Source: Alkaliphilus transvaalensis ATCC 700919 (GTDB lineage: Bacteria > Bacillota > Clostridia > Peptostreptococcales > Natronincolaceae). Taken from it: a DNA stretch of 64,000 nt. The DNA lies in contig NZ_KK211287.1 in the NCBI RefSeq assembly GCF_000621485.1, positions 34,427-98,426 of the forward strand. The letters run 5' to 3'. The position numbers and the translations under genes are program-made. Below are positions 17,798 to 26,463 of this stretch, one piece after another. Each line of letters starts with the position of its first letter. Within the stretch, counting starts at the first letter, position 1. The notes under the pieces are model-generated. The model had not been told where the DNA came from. It was given only the letters and a program-made list of their open reading frames with translations, and did no database searches.

Positions 17798-17828
17798 TGT
17801 TAAACAATCTTTTTTATAAGGTCAGTCC

Positions 17829-17882
17829 CTAAGCTTTAGAGCCAGTATTGACTACGAACAATAACCCACTATCCACTCTCAT
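17829..17882 (-). CDS. Second candidate leader peptide ORF (17 codons)
   Basis: ATG AGA GTG encodes MRVDSGLLFVVNTGSKA before a TAG stop. The size and hydrophobic core are like drug-sensing leader peptides of resistance genes, but its ribosome site is weak. One of the two short frames is likely to be the regulatory peptide if the attenuation model is right. Confidence 0.3.
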   Translation of the reverse strand: MRVDSGLLFVVNTGSKA

Positions 17883-18014
17883 TTTAATAAAATTTCATGT
17901 CAATAAAAGGCTTACAAAAGGCCCTTTTTAACAGTTAATGTTTTATTAATGAAATGTAGTGAGTTATTTTTTCATTTGTCGATACCTTGCCCTTTCTTAA
18001 GTTATTTCTATTTT

Positions 18015-18043
18015 AGAATACAACCTTTTCCATTAATTGTCAA
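18015..18043 (-). promoter_or_regulatory. Probable promoter of the ABC-F leader transcript
   Basis: TTGACA (18038-18043) and TATTCT (18015-18020) are spaced by 17 bases on the minus strand. Transcription from here would give a leader of roughly 350 nucleotides before the ABC-F start. Confidence 0.5.
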
Positions 18044-18055
18044 GGGGAGACACGA

Positions 18056-18790
18056 TTAGAGTACCACTGAAACAATTGACAGTAAACCCATAACAAAAAT
18101 TAAAATTAAGGTCAGTCTTTTAAAAACGTCTTCATCTACTTTATCCCCTAACTTAATTCCTAAAAAGGTCCCCATGATTAGGGCCGGCACTAATAATCCA
18201 CCATAACGAAGGACCTCTTGGCTAATTAGCCCCCCGAGTAAATAGGTGGGGATTGTAAAAAGGTTAAGCAACCAAAAGTAGGTGGTCAAATTCGCCCTAA
18301 AGGTTTGTTTTTCTACCCCTTGATTCGTTAAGAATAAAACTAGGGGTGGACCACCTAAGGAAACACTACCATTTAAAATCCCACTAACTAACCCAACAGG
18401 CAGATATGATAGTTTTTCCTTCTTTACTTTTATTTTATAACCATAATAATTTATCACTGTTGATATGATTATAATGACCCCTACAACCAACTTTAATACC
18501 CCTTCATCGGTGACCTTTAAAAGATATGCACCAAAGGGTGTTCCCACCATGCCAGCTACAACTAAAATAATAATTCTCTTAATATTGATATATTCTTTGA
18601 TGTGATGGAGGATCATGCTATTTAATATAAGGCTGTAAATTACTAAAATAGGCACTACAATTTGTAAGGGTAAAAACATCCCCAACAGAGGTAAAGCCAC
18701 CAACGAGAAGCCAAAGCTAATCATCCCTTGGGTCATAGATGATAAAAAAATAATGATAAATCCTAATATAAGCTTAATTGATTCTTCCAT
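18056..18790 (-). CDS. TauE/SafE family membrane transporter
   Basis: This 244-residue protein has about eight hydrophobic helices and the TauE/SafE pattern: an N-terminal GMISFGFSLVALPLL half and a C-terminal repeat GLVSGILNGSVSLGGPPLVLFL. Family members move sulfite, sulfoacetate or other small organic anions outward or inward; the substrate cannot be told from sequence. It stands alone, with the ABC-F promoter region on one side and a terminator of the next gene on the other. Confidence 0.85.
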   Translation of the reverse strand: MEESIKLILGFIIIFLSSMTQGMISFGFSLVALPLLGMFLPLQIVVPILVIYSLILNSMILHHIKEYINIKRIIILVVAGMVGTPFGAYLLKVTDEGVLKLVVGVIIIISTVINYYGYKIKVKKEKLSYLPVGLVSGILNGSVSLGGPPLVLFLTNQGVEKQTFRANLTTYFWLLNLFTIPTYLLGGLISQEVLRYGGLLVPALIMGTFLGIKLGDKVDEDVFKRLTLILIFVMGLLSIVSVVL

Positions 18791-18945
18791 TGTGCTCCTC
18801 CTAGAAGTACTAGTAATGTAACGCTATTATAATTCTCTATTTTTTCTTTAAATCCTTTTTTAGATGATTGAGAAGTTCGAACTACTTCTAAAGGCTATTA
18901 TATTGTACTATAAATGATATAGTTGTAAAGTATTCCATTAAAAAA

Positions 18946-18966
18946 GCTACCTCTAAGGAAGGTAGC
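18946..18966 (-). terminator. Terminator after the 325-residue unknown gene
   Basis: GCTACCT/AGGTAGC with a seven-base loop is followed by six T residues on the minus strand, 77 bp after the stop at 19043. Confidence 0.85.
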
Positions 18967-19042
18967 CCCTTTATGTATTTCACTTGATATTCTTGTATCC
19001 TTAAACCTTGTGGTTATTGTTGGATCATTGTTATTCTTCAGA

Positions 19043-20020
19043 CTATAAAAGCAAGTTTAATAGATTAGTGGTCCATTTCGCAGCATCATGGTTATTCATT
19101 TCCCTTAGAGAATCCTCCATATCCTTAATAAAGTGCTGATCTAATCTCACGTGATTTAAAGAATTTTTAATCTCCTTCAAGCTATTTTCAACACTTCTTT
19201 CATTGTCTGCAAACTCTCTTACGATTTCTTCTCTCCAGCTTCCACCCTTTAACTTTATGGCTTCCATAAAGTCCTTAAGCTTAGTGCTATCACTAAAGAT
19301 TTCCTTTAGATCAGTATTCCCATATTTTTCAGCATATGCCTTTAAGTTAATATAATCTTCTGGTGCATTGGCCATTGAATAGGACTTAAAGGGCTTCATA
19401 TTGGAGTTGTCAAAAACAATGTATCCCTTCTCCCGTAATATATCCCTTTCGGCAGATTGATTAACTTTTTCAAAGAAATCATTACCTTCTTCTTTATCAT
19501 TAAAGTAGTTTTCAGCAAGATAAGCTACAAATTTTAAAGCTACTTCTCGATTAAGGCCACGTTCTTCTACACTACCACTTTTATTGTTAACACTTCCTCT
19601 AACTTTAGCTGAAATTTCACTGGCCATTAACGATGGATTTTCTACTTTCCCCTCTAACGTTTTAGATAGATAGTCTTCAAGGGTCCCCTCATTAAAGATA
19701 TAGGTTACGCCAGATATTTGAAATTCATTTTCTAAGGGATTTAAGTCTGTTCTCTCTGCTATACTATTTGCAAAATCTAGCCTTCTTAGTTCATGGTAAT
19801 CTTTACGGAAAAATGTTTCATCCAGCTTTAAGAAACTATTTTGGTCATACTCTTTCAAAGCAAGATATCTTTCTTTTCCTTCATTGCTGATATAAAGGTC
19901 TACTCCCTTTTCATTGCTATTGCCTTTGTTTAAAGTGGTTTCCCCCGCCATCTTCCTCTTGTCACTATTAAAATATGCCCTGGGAAAACTATTTACGTTA
20001 TTAGCCGTAATTTTACTCAC
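19043..20020 (-). CDS. Unknown soluble protein, 325 residues
   Basis: I do not recognise the family. There is no signal peptide, membrane helix or cysteine; the chain is highly charged and mostly helical by composition. Recognisable stretches include GVDLYISNEGKERYLALKEYD near residue 40 and repeated short acidic/basic helices. The N-terminus (SKITANNVNSF) looks like the flexible start of a secreted or flagellum-associated substrate, but nothing proves that. It has its own terminator and a gene for a secreted protein lies 130 bp upstream on the same strand. Confidence 0.6.
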   Translation of the reverse strand: MSKITANNVNSFPRAYFNSDKRKMAGETTLNKGNSNEKGVDLYISNEGKERYLALKEYDQNSFLKLDETFFRKDYHELRRLDFANSIAERTDLNPLENEFQISGVTYIFNEGTLEDYLSKTLEGKVENPSLMASEISAKVRGSVNNKSGSVEERGLNREVALKFVAYLAENYFNDKEEGNDFFEKVNQSAERDILREKGYIVFDNSNMKPFKSYSMANAPEDYINLKAYAEKYGNTDLKEIFSDSTKLKDFMEAIKLKGGSWREEIVREFADNERSVENSLKEIKNSLNHVRLDQHFIKDMEDSLREMNNHDAAKWTTNLLNLLL

Positions 20021-20149
20021 TTCTATCTCCTCCTTAAAGAATAGCGCTTCTACTTTCTATCTTTATCGGCATCTATCAATGAAAAGTTAATACTTTACAA
20101 AACTAGTAATTAATTCAACCCTTTTTAATTCTCTTTGGTCTATAGAGAA

Positions 20150-21616
20150 CTATATGCTATATGCAAAAATATAGATTGGAATCACATCTGTGACGGTACT
20201 TCCACTTACAGCATATACCCCCCCTATATCGTAATAATGGGTAAAGGGTCTTGGTCCACTTATATAGTATGACATGCTGGCTGTCGAATGGGATGTATTA
20301 ATTGTTGCAGAAAAGTTTCCTCCACTATCTGTCGTTACAGTTGCTGTTCTATACCTTAGGTTATCTGGATTCCAATTTGGATTAATAACCGTTACAGTAA
20401 CAGTGGCATTAGGGAGAACATAACCATTGGAGCCTGCAACACCATTTACTGTTATGGTGCTATTTCCATGAACTCTATAACGGGTTTCTCCGTAATAGGT
20501 AGCATATCCACCACCGCTAAAGCCAGTAATGAAGAGCTCATCTGCAACAAATTCTGGAGAAACTGTTAAAGTATAATTCCCCCCTGTTAGTCCACTACCA
20601 TCTGTTGATGTTACTCTAACATAATAACGCCCTGCCCTTAAGGAAACCATATTGTTGGACATGCTCTCCTTTTTCATGGCATTGCCTGCCAGGGCAGTAT
20701 AAACTTCAACTTGATGACCGGCTGCAACTGAAGCACTGTCCAGTGTAAATGATCCTCTACTAAAGTTTACATTGCTTCCGACAACAAATGTATACCAATC
20801 ATTATCGCATAAAGTATTGAGGGATCTTACATTAATGGCAGTACTCCCTGCTGTTGATAAGGTAAAGTTAATAGCTTTTGAAGCATTTTCATCGGCTTCG
20901 TAGGGGTCTGTATTAATATTAATCCCTATATGGAGTTTAAAGGGGTGGCTTATACTGGAGCCAATATAAGAATTTACAAAAACAGCATAGGTTTTTATGC
21001 CTCCACTGGTATTGTATATACCGACGGCTTCTGATAATGTTCCACTGGTTCCATTAATGTAAGTAGCATACTCTGAAGCATCTACTAAAGTCATATTTCC
21101 ACTAGAATCTACTTCATAAAGATATAAGTCGTAATCTAATTCTGCTATATTGGGCAAGTCTAGTTGGGCATGAAGAACTTCGCCATGGCCTATATGGATA
21201 GGATATACATACTTGTTTTGTCCTTCAACCGTTAAGTAATCCACCACTGTTGTATAGAAGCCATCATCAAATTGACTAGTTGATATAACTCCCTCAGAAA
21301 TTTTTATTTCATTTTTAGGATTAAGGGAACTATCGATCCTGCTTCTTGCTACCACCTTTTGGCTAATCTCATTTACAGTTAAATCATCCCTTGTAACATA
21401 GCTTGTAGTTGCTTCCTTAAGGTTTATTTTGTTTTCGTCCATCTCCTTAGGAAAGGACTCTAGGTCCCCATTCAGTCTATTGCTGTCTATCGTAATCTTT
21501 TCATGGTGTAGATCTTCCTTGTCGGCTATTCCATAGGCAGATGTATGGAACAGCAATGTCATCATTAATAGAGATAGCACTAAACTACAAAATTTCTTTA
21601 CCCTTTTGGTTTTCAT
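20150..21616 (-). CDS. Secreted protein with PPC-like and Ig-like beta domains
   Basis: A typical signal peptide (KTKRVKKF, then a hydrophobic core ending near SAYG) directs export. The mature 460-residue chain has a propeptide-like charged segment, then two regions resembling bacterial pre-peptidase C-terminal (PPC) beta domains (about 150-240 and 245-360, the second with LCDNDWYTFVV and AGRYYVRVTS), and a C-terminal Ig-like module with VTVTVINPN and SGGNFSATI. No protease motif is present, so it is more likely a surface-binding or structural exoprotein. The 5' leader of some 500 bp to the next upstream gene is unexplained. Confidence 0.6.
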   Translation of the reverse strand: MKTKRVKKFCSLVLSLLMMTLLFHTSAYGIADKEDLHHEKITIDSNRLNGDLESFPKEMDENKINLKEATTSYVTRDDLTVNEISQKVVARSRIDSSLNPKNEIKISEGVISTSQFDDGFYTTVVDYLTVEGQNKYVYPIHIGHGEVLHAQLDLPNIAELDYDLYLYEVDSSGNMTLVDASEYATYINGTSGTLSEAVGIYNTSGGIKTYAVFVNSYIGSSISHPFKLHIGININTDPYEADENASKAINFTLSTAGSTAINVRSLNTLCDNDWYTFVVGSNVNFSRGSFTLDSASVAAGHQVEVYTALAGNAMKKESMSNNMVSLRAGRYYVRVTSTDGSGLTGGNYTLTVSPEFVADELFITGFSGGGYATYYGETRYRVHGNSTITVNGVAGSNGYVLPNATVTVTVINPNWNPDNLRYRTATVTTDSGGNFSATINTSHSTASMSYYISGPRPFTHYYDIGGVYAVSGSTVTDVIPIYIFAYSI

Positions 21617-22115
21617 CGGATCATCTCTCCCTCATATCAATTTAATTTGTGATACTAAACACCTTTTTAAATTTTCTTCTCTTTTTCCTTCAAAAAGTTA
21701 GTTTATTGGCTCCCTAACCTTAACTGGAGTTTTACCATTCTTCTAACCCCTCTACTTTATAAAGAGTCGATAGGATTTTCTCCCTACAATAGACCACCCC
21801 CTTCATCCTTTATTAATTATTGTTAAATTTTTAACTATATTTTAAAAAATATCTCATTTTTTACCTATTATCCCATTATATGTTCTATCCTCTTGATAAT
21901 CAAAAAGTTTCGTTCCTCTTTTTTCATCAAACTATACATCCGATAAACACCCCTTCTAAATAGGTGTTTCAATTTGCCATAGGCCCTACAATATCGACTT
22001 ATTTTGTCTCTGTTTTTTCTTCTTTATTTCTTTCCTCTCTCAAGAAAAAACAGTATAGAAAACCAATAATATCCTCTATTAAACCCCTTTTAAAATAATG
22101 ATGATGTTTTATTTC
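21617..22115. other. Intergenic leader with no gene seen
   Basis: This AT-rich stretch upstream of the secreted-protein gene contains no convincing reading frame. A hairpin AAACACC/GGTGTTT occurs at 21945-21969, and G-rich tracts on the minus strand near 21740-21815 could fold, but I match no known riboswitch. Confidence 0.4.
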
Positions 22116-22170
22116 CAAAAGAAAAAAAGGATCCCCTCAAAACACATATTAATGTATTTTAAGACAATCC
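22116..22170 (-). terminator. Terminator after wrbA
   Basis: On the minus strand AAAAGGAT pairs with ATCCTTTT around an inner AAAA.ACAT/ATGT.TTTT stem, followed by TTTCTTTT. It lies 80-130 bp after the wrbA stop. Confidence 0.65.
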
Positions 22171-22236
22171 TTTTATCTTTTTAAATAGCTCAATCGCCTT
22201 CTCTAATGATCTGCTATCGGTGGAATAGTCTATCGG
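22159..22236 (-). pseudogene. Possible gene-tail remnant after wrbA
   Basis: Sixteen bases after the wrbA stop an open 25-codon frame without a start codon reads PIDYSTDSRSLEKAIELFKK and ends in TAA just before the terminator. The composition is protein-like, so it may be the residue of a deleted gene. Chance is also possible in so short a frame. Confidence 0.25.
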
Positions 22237-22252
22237 CTATTATTCTCTTTAA

Positions 22253-22864
22253 TTATCTTACTAGCTTTGCTGTAATGGTTGCCACATGTCTTCCCTGGAA
22301 CCTAGCTCCATTTAATTCATTTTCACTTGGCATTCTGCTTCCATCACCACCAGCAATGGTTGAAGCTCCGTAGGGTGAGCCTCCAGATACTTCGTTTATT
22401 ATCGTTTGTCCTTGGAAACTGTAGGGTAGCCCTACAATTACCATCCCATGATGTAATAAAGTTGTATGGAAACTTAAAATGGTAGATTCTTGCCCCCCAT
22501 GTTGGGTTGCTGTACTAGTAAAGACACTACCAACTTTACCAATTAGCTGCCCATTGGCCCATAGGCCACCAGTAGCGTCTAAAAATTGTCTCATTTGTCC
22601 TGTCATATTACCAAAGCGGGTTGGCGTACCAAAGATAATGGCATCTGCTTCAGAAAGTTCATCTAGGCTACAAATTGGTACTTGACTTAAGGCCTTTTGA
22701 GCCTCTAATGCTCCCATTTTTCCAAGAATTTCATCGGAAAGAGTCTCGGGTACCCTCCGAAGAATAACTTCTGCCCCTTCTACTTCCTTTACTCCTTCTT
22801 CAACTGCCTTTGCCATTTCATATATATGGCCATATATTGAGTGGAACAATACTAATACTTTCAA
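22253..22864 (-). CDS. wrbA: NAD(P)H:quinone oxidoreductase, WrbA type (flavodoxin-like)
   Basis: This FMN-binding cytoplasmic oxidoreductase carries two-electron reduction of quinones. Hallmarks are the N-terminal phosphate loop [13 protein letters not shown], the [24 protein letters not shown] segment near residue 80, [12 protein letters not shown] and [17 protein letters not shown] near residue 165, all classical WrbA. The length of 203 residues is normal. A longer frame extends upstream, but AAAGGAGGAG seven bases before TTG at 22864 fixes the start as a TTG codon. It is monocistronic and likely part of oxidative-stress defence in this anaerobe. Confidence 0.93.
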   Translation of the reverse strand: MKVLVLFHSIYGHIYEMAKAVEEGVKEVEGAEVILRRVPETLSDEILGKMGALEAQKALSQVPICSLDELSEADAIIFGTPTRFGNMTGQMRQFLDATGGLWANGQLIGKVGSVFTSTATQHGGQESTILSFHTTLLHHGMVIVGLPYSFQGQTIINEVSGGSPYGASTIAGGDGSRMPSENELNGARFQGRHVATITAKLVR

Positions 22865-23062
22865 AACAACTCCTCCTTTATTTCTATCAATTTTGATATT
22901 ATATATATATCCCATTATCTGATATCATAACCATTAAAACCTTTATAAAGATAAAGGTTTTTCGTTTAGGGATTTTGAAGAAGTTTATTTAAAAAGTTTT
23001 TTGAAGGAAATTTTTAAAAAGTTCAAAGGAGTTTAAAGGAGGCACTTAAATAAGTAAATTCC

Positions 23063-24643
23063 TTAAGACATTCTCTTTCTAAGGTAGTAGCTTAGACTAT
23101 CTATTATCATTACCATAACTGCAATTCCTAAAATAAGAAGACCTACCCTTTCCCAATTTCTCCAAGTGATATTCATACTTAGAATCGTCCCAATTCCACC
23201 CGCTCCAATAATCCCTAAAATTGTAGAAGTTCTTATATTAGACTCTAACCGGTATAATACCAAACTAATAAAAGTAGGTAGGGTTTGGGGAAGTATCCCA
23301 TGCCTAAAACTAATTAAATTACTGCATCCCGTAGATAAAATACTGTTCTTTGTATTTTCATGGGAGTGCTCGATTACTTCACTATAGAGCTTTGTTAATA
23401 CTCCGGTTGTATAGATACTTAATGCCATACTTCCTGCTAAGGGCCCTGGACCAACCCCTCGAAAGAAAATAATTGCTGTAACGATGGGGGGAAAGGTTCT
23501 TAATATGTTAGTTATCCCCTTTGAAATTAATACCATAGCTTTAGATGGTGATGTATTATAGGCTGCAAAAAATGATAAGAATAGGGCCCCAATTGCTCCT
23601 GTTAAAGTTGAGAAGATGGCTATAAAAAAACTCTCCTTTATTCCTTCTAACAATCTTGGAAGATAGGTTAAATCTATATAGAACATTCTTAAGATCATCG
23701 ACTGAGCCTGCTCTAACCCTAATTTAAATCTGAGCATATTAATATCTATCGAATTAAACACACCTAAAATTATTGTAAGGAATATGACTAATATTGTCAT
23801 CCCACGAAAAATAATAAATCTTCTATGGGATTCAATTGATTTACATGGAATATAGGTTTTTTTTATTTGATTTCTCACCAATAGACTAAGTCCATCAATT
23901 GTTAATATCGTGATAAATAGCATTAAGATTAATGTAGCAAGGTTATCGTATCTTAAATGATTAAGATCCCGCCACATAATTTGACCTATTCCCCCTGCTC
24001 CCACTAAACCTAACACGGTGGCACTCCTTATATTTGTCTCAAAAACCATAAAAAATACCGAAACAGTAAGCTCTAACATTGTAGGTAAGACACAATGTCT
24101 AAGAATTTGCAGTCGAGTTGCTCCCACAGATTTAGTTGAATTAATTAGATTTTCACTAATTGTCTCTATATTTTCTTTAAATAATTTTAATGAAATAAGA
24201 AAAGCCGTTATGGTTAGGGCCATCATCCCTGGTAACTGCCCTATGCTAAAAATGCTAACTAAAAGTGCCGCCCATATCAGATTAGGTATTGTTCTTAAAA
24301 AAGAAAATAGGGTATTTAACCCTATAGAGATATATTTGTTTGGTGTAATGTTTCTAGCAGTTAATAGGGCAAAGGGGATGGCTAATAATACCCCCATAAT
24401 TGTAGAAGTCACAGCAATTTCTATGGTTTCCAACAGTTTAGAAAATACCTCCTGTCCATAGGCTAAATTAGGGCTCATCATTCTTTCAAATAGGTTATAC
24501 ATACTAGGTATGCCTTTATAGATTTTTATGAAGCTAAAATTAACCATTAATCCTAAGAAGACTAAAGACATGATTAAAAAAAATATCAATACATAAGTCC
24601 TTTGATTATTTTTATTGATATAGTTCTTGTAGTTGCTGATCAT
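23063..24643 (-). CDS. phnE: Phosphonate-type ABC transporter permease, double-length PhnE fusion
   Basis: This membrane subunit has 526 residues and two tandem BPD-type permease domains, about 1-260 and 280-526, each with the family coupling loop (domain 1 STKSVGATRLQILRHCVLP, domain 2 STGCSNLISFRHGILPQTLP) and each ending in ATVLGLVGAGGIGQIM- or STILGIIGAGGIGTIL-like segments. Usual PhnE proteins are about 260-280 residues and homodimerise, so this chain is a natural fused pair. The start overlaps the ATPase gene by 32 bases. No C-P lyase genes are nearby, so phosphonate catabolism is not shown; phosphite or phosphate analogues are possible substrates. Confidence 0.88.
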   Translation of the reverse strand: MISNYKNYINKNNQRTYVLIFFLIMSLVFLGLMVNFSFIKIYKGIPSMYNLFERMMSPNLAYGQEVFSKLLETIEIAVTSTIMGVLLAIPFALLTARNITPNKYISIGLNTLFSFLRTIPNLIWAALLVSIFSIGQLPGMMALTITAFLISLKLFKENIETISENLINSTKSVGATRLQILRHCVLPTMLELTVSVFFMVFETNIRSATVLGLVGAGGIGQIMWRDLNHLRYDNLATLILMLFITILTIDGLSLLVRNQIKKTYIPCKSIESHRRFIIFRGMTILVIFLTIILGVFNSIDINMLRFKLGLEQAQSMILRMFYIDLTYLPRLLEGIKESFFIAIFSTLTGAIGALFLSFFAAYNTSPSKAMVLISKGITNILRTFPPIVTAIIFFRGVGPGPLAGSMALSIYTTGVLTKLYSEVIEHSHENTKNSILSTGCSNLISFRHGILPQTLPTFISLVLYRLESNIRTSTILGIIGAGGIGTILSMNITWRNWERVGLLILGIAVMVMIIDSLSYYLRKRMS

Positions 24644-25343
24644 CTACATCACCCACTTTTTCATCAAAAAATATCCTACCATTTTTTAAAGCAATAATTC
24701 TACTACAATATTTTTTCGCTAAATTGACATCGTGGAGATTAATCATGATGGTGATCTTTCTCTTCTCATTTATCATTTTAAAATAGTCCATTACAATTTG
24801 AGCCGAAGAGGCATCTAAGCTAGAAACAGGTTCATCTGCTAAAATGATTTTGGGATTTTGGCACAGGGTTTTGGCTATCGCCACCCTTTGTTTTTGCCCC
24901 CCACTAAGTTGATCTGCCCGAACAAAGGTCTTTTCTTTTAGTCCAACCTGTTCCAATGCCTCCGTTGCAATTTTATAATCATTATTATCAAATAATCCAA
25001 AGAAAGACTTTAAGGAAGACTTATAGCCAAGTCTTCCTACCAGTACATTTTCTAAAACAGATGATCGCTCTACTAAATTGTAGTCTTGAAATATAAAGCC
25101 AATTTCTCTTCTTATTTGTCTGAGGCTATTGTCCTTTAATTTAGTAAGATCGGTTTCATCAACATATATTCTTCCTTTGGAAGGTTTAACTAATAAATTA
25201 ATTGTTTTTAACAGACTCGACTTACCACTTCCGCTTAATCCAATAATTCCAAGAAATTCCCCTTGTTCTACCTTTAGGCTAATATCATCAACAGCCAAAG
25301 TTTTTTGATTATATAAAACAGAGATATTTTCTAACTTAACCAT
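24612..25343 (-). CDS. phnC: Phosphonate-type ABC transporter ATPase
   Basis: This 243-residue ATPase of the PhnC family energises the adjacent permease. It has Walker A GLSGSGKSSL, signature LSGGQKQRVAIAKTL, Walker B IILADEPVSSLD and a C-terminal VNLAKKYCSRIIALKNGRI segment after the switch histidine in MINLHDVNL, typical for PhnC. It lies between the binding protein (12 bp upstream) and the fused permease, in the common PhnD-PhnC-PhnE order. Confidence 0.92.
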   Translation of the reverse strand: MVKLENISVLYNQKTLAVDDISLKVEQGEFLGIIGLSGSGKSSLLKTINLLVKPSKGRIYVDETDLTKLKDNSLRQIRREIGFIFQDYNLVERSSVLENVLVGRLGYKSSLKSFFGLFDNNDYKIATEALEQVGLKEKTFVRADQLSGGQKQRVAIAKTLCQNPKIILADEPVSSLDASSAQIVMDYFKMINEKRKITIMINLHDVNLAKKYCSRIIALKNGRIFFDEKVGDVDDQQLQELYQ

Positions 25344-25354
25344 TTTTTCAGCTC

Positions 25355-26227
25355 CTAGTTTCCTGCTTTTAAATCCACATTCATTGATGCTGCCGTTTCT
25401 CTAATCACCTGATAGTCTTCATCTGTTGCTACTGCAAATCCATACATATTAAAGAGTTCCTTTAATAATTCTGCCCCCTCTTCTGATGCTGCAATTGTAA
25501 GTAATGCATTTTGAATTTTATCTTGCATTTCTTGCTCTAAGTCCCCTCTTACTGTTACGCTAATGTTTGGAATATCTTGTGTATACCCCAGAACTCTGGT
25601 TTCTTCTTGGGCATTTGGAAAGTCTTTTTCGTATCTTTGTCTTACATCAACAAAGGTTGTTGCCACATCTACATCTCCATTTAGAAGAAGTTGTAGGGAT
25701 TTGTCATGACCACCACTATAAAAATATTGGATATCTTTCTCAAGATCTATCCCTTCTGCTACCAAATGGGCCCCTGGGAATAGGTAGCCTGATGTTGATG
25801 AAGGATCTACAAAGGCTACTCTTTTGCCTTTGATATCATTAAAATTAGTAATATCTGAATCTGCCCTTACTAAAAATTGCGAACGATAGCTACTTGCACC
25901 ACTACTGTTTAGGGCTGTTAAAATTACTTGGGCATTACTTTCACTATTTGCTAAAACATAAGCAAAAGGTGGTATAAATCCAAAATCTACCTGACCAGAA
26001 CCTAACCCTTCTACTACCCCTACATAATTAGTAGCGGTAAAGGCTTCTACTTTTATTCCAATTTCTTCTGTTAATAATGTTGCCAATGGCTCCACCGACT
26101 CAATTAATTTGTCGCCATCCCGCATGGGTACAAAGCCCATTCTAATAACTTCTTCCTGATCACTACTACAACCAACCAATGTACCCATAAGTACAATTAA
26201 TATAAGTAAAATAGATAACTTCTTCAT
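25355..26227 (-). CDS. phnD: Phosphonate/phosphite-type ABC transporter binding lipoprotein
   Basis: The signal peptide ends in the lipobox LVGC, giving a lipid-anchored binding protein of about 270 mature residues. The PhnD family pattern is clear: IRMGFVPMRDGDKLIE at the start, VDFGFIPPFAYVLA near residue 90, GKRVAFVDPSSTSGYLFPG near residue 145 and FVDVRQRYEKDFP near residue 200. The SSTSG loop is the phosphonate-binding serine loop of the family. It is the first gene of the operon. A perfect 11-bp inverted repeat lies in its promoter region. Confidence 0.9.
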   Translation of the reverse strand: MKKLSILLILIVLMGTLVGCSSDQEEVIRMGFVPMRDGDKLIESVEPLATLLTEEIGIKVEAFTATNYVGVVEGLGSGQVDFGFIPPFAYVLANSESNAQVILTALNSSGASSYRSQFLVRADSDITNFNDIKGKRVAFVDPSSTSGYLFPGAHLVAEGIDLEKDIQYFYSGGHDKSLQLLLNGDVDVATTFVDVRQRYEKDFPNAQEETRVLGYTQDIPNISVTVRGDLEQEMQDKIQNALLTIAASEEGAELLKELFNMYGFAVATDEDYQVIRETAASMNVDLKAGN

Positions 26228-26290
26228 ACTTTATGTCCCCCTAATTAATTAGTTTCTTAATTAAAGCTTACATCATTTTTTTTCGTTTTG

Positions 26291-26325
26291 CAATACAATT
26301 TTATAATAAAAATGAAATTGTATTG
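26291..26325 (-). promoter_or_regulatory. Inverted repeat in the phnDCE promoter region
   Basis: CAATACAATTT (26291-26301) and AAATTGTATTG (26315-26325) form a perfect 11-bp inverted repeat with a 13-base spacer. On the minus strand TACAAT and TATAAA at 16-base spacing could be the promoter, with TATAAA within the spacer. It is a good operator candidate; the regulator is unknown. Confidence 0.5.
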
Positions 26326-26381
26326 TATTTCGTAGCCTAAAGAAAAGAATTGTACCCACACATTCTGATTATTGACAAAAA

Positions 26382-26436
26382 AATAAACTCAACCCTTCGA
26401 TTGATATCCTTAGATATCTTAAGAGTTAAGTTTATT
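26382..26436 (-). terminator. Terminator after the AraC/GyrI gene
   Basis: AATAAACT.AAC.CTT pairs with AAG.GTT.AGTTTATT around an inner GATATC/GATATC hairpin, with TTTTTTGTC following on the minus strand. Confidence 0.8.
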
Positions 26437-26463
26437 CATATTTAAGGAAATTGTATGTAAGGT

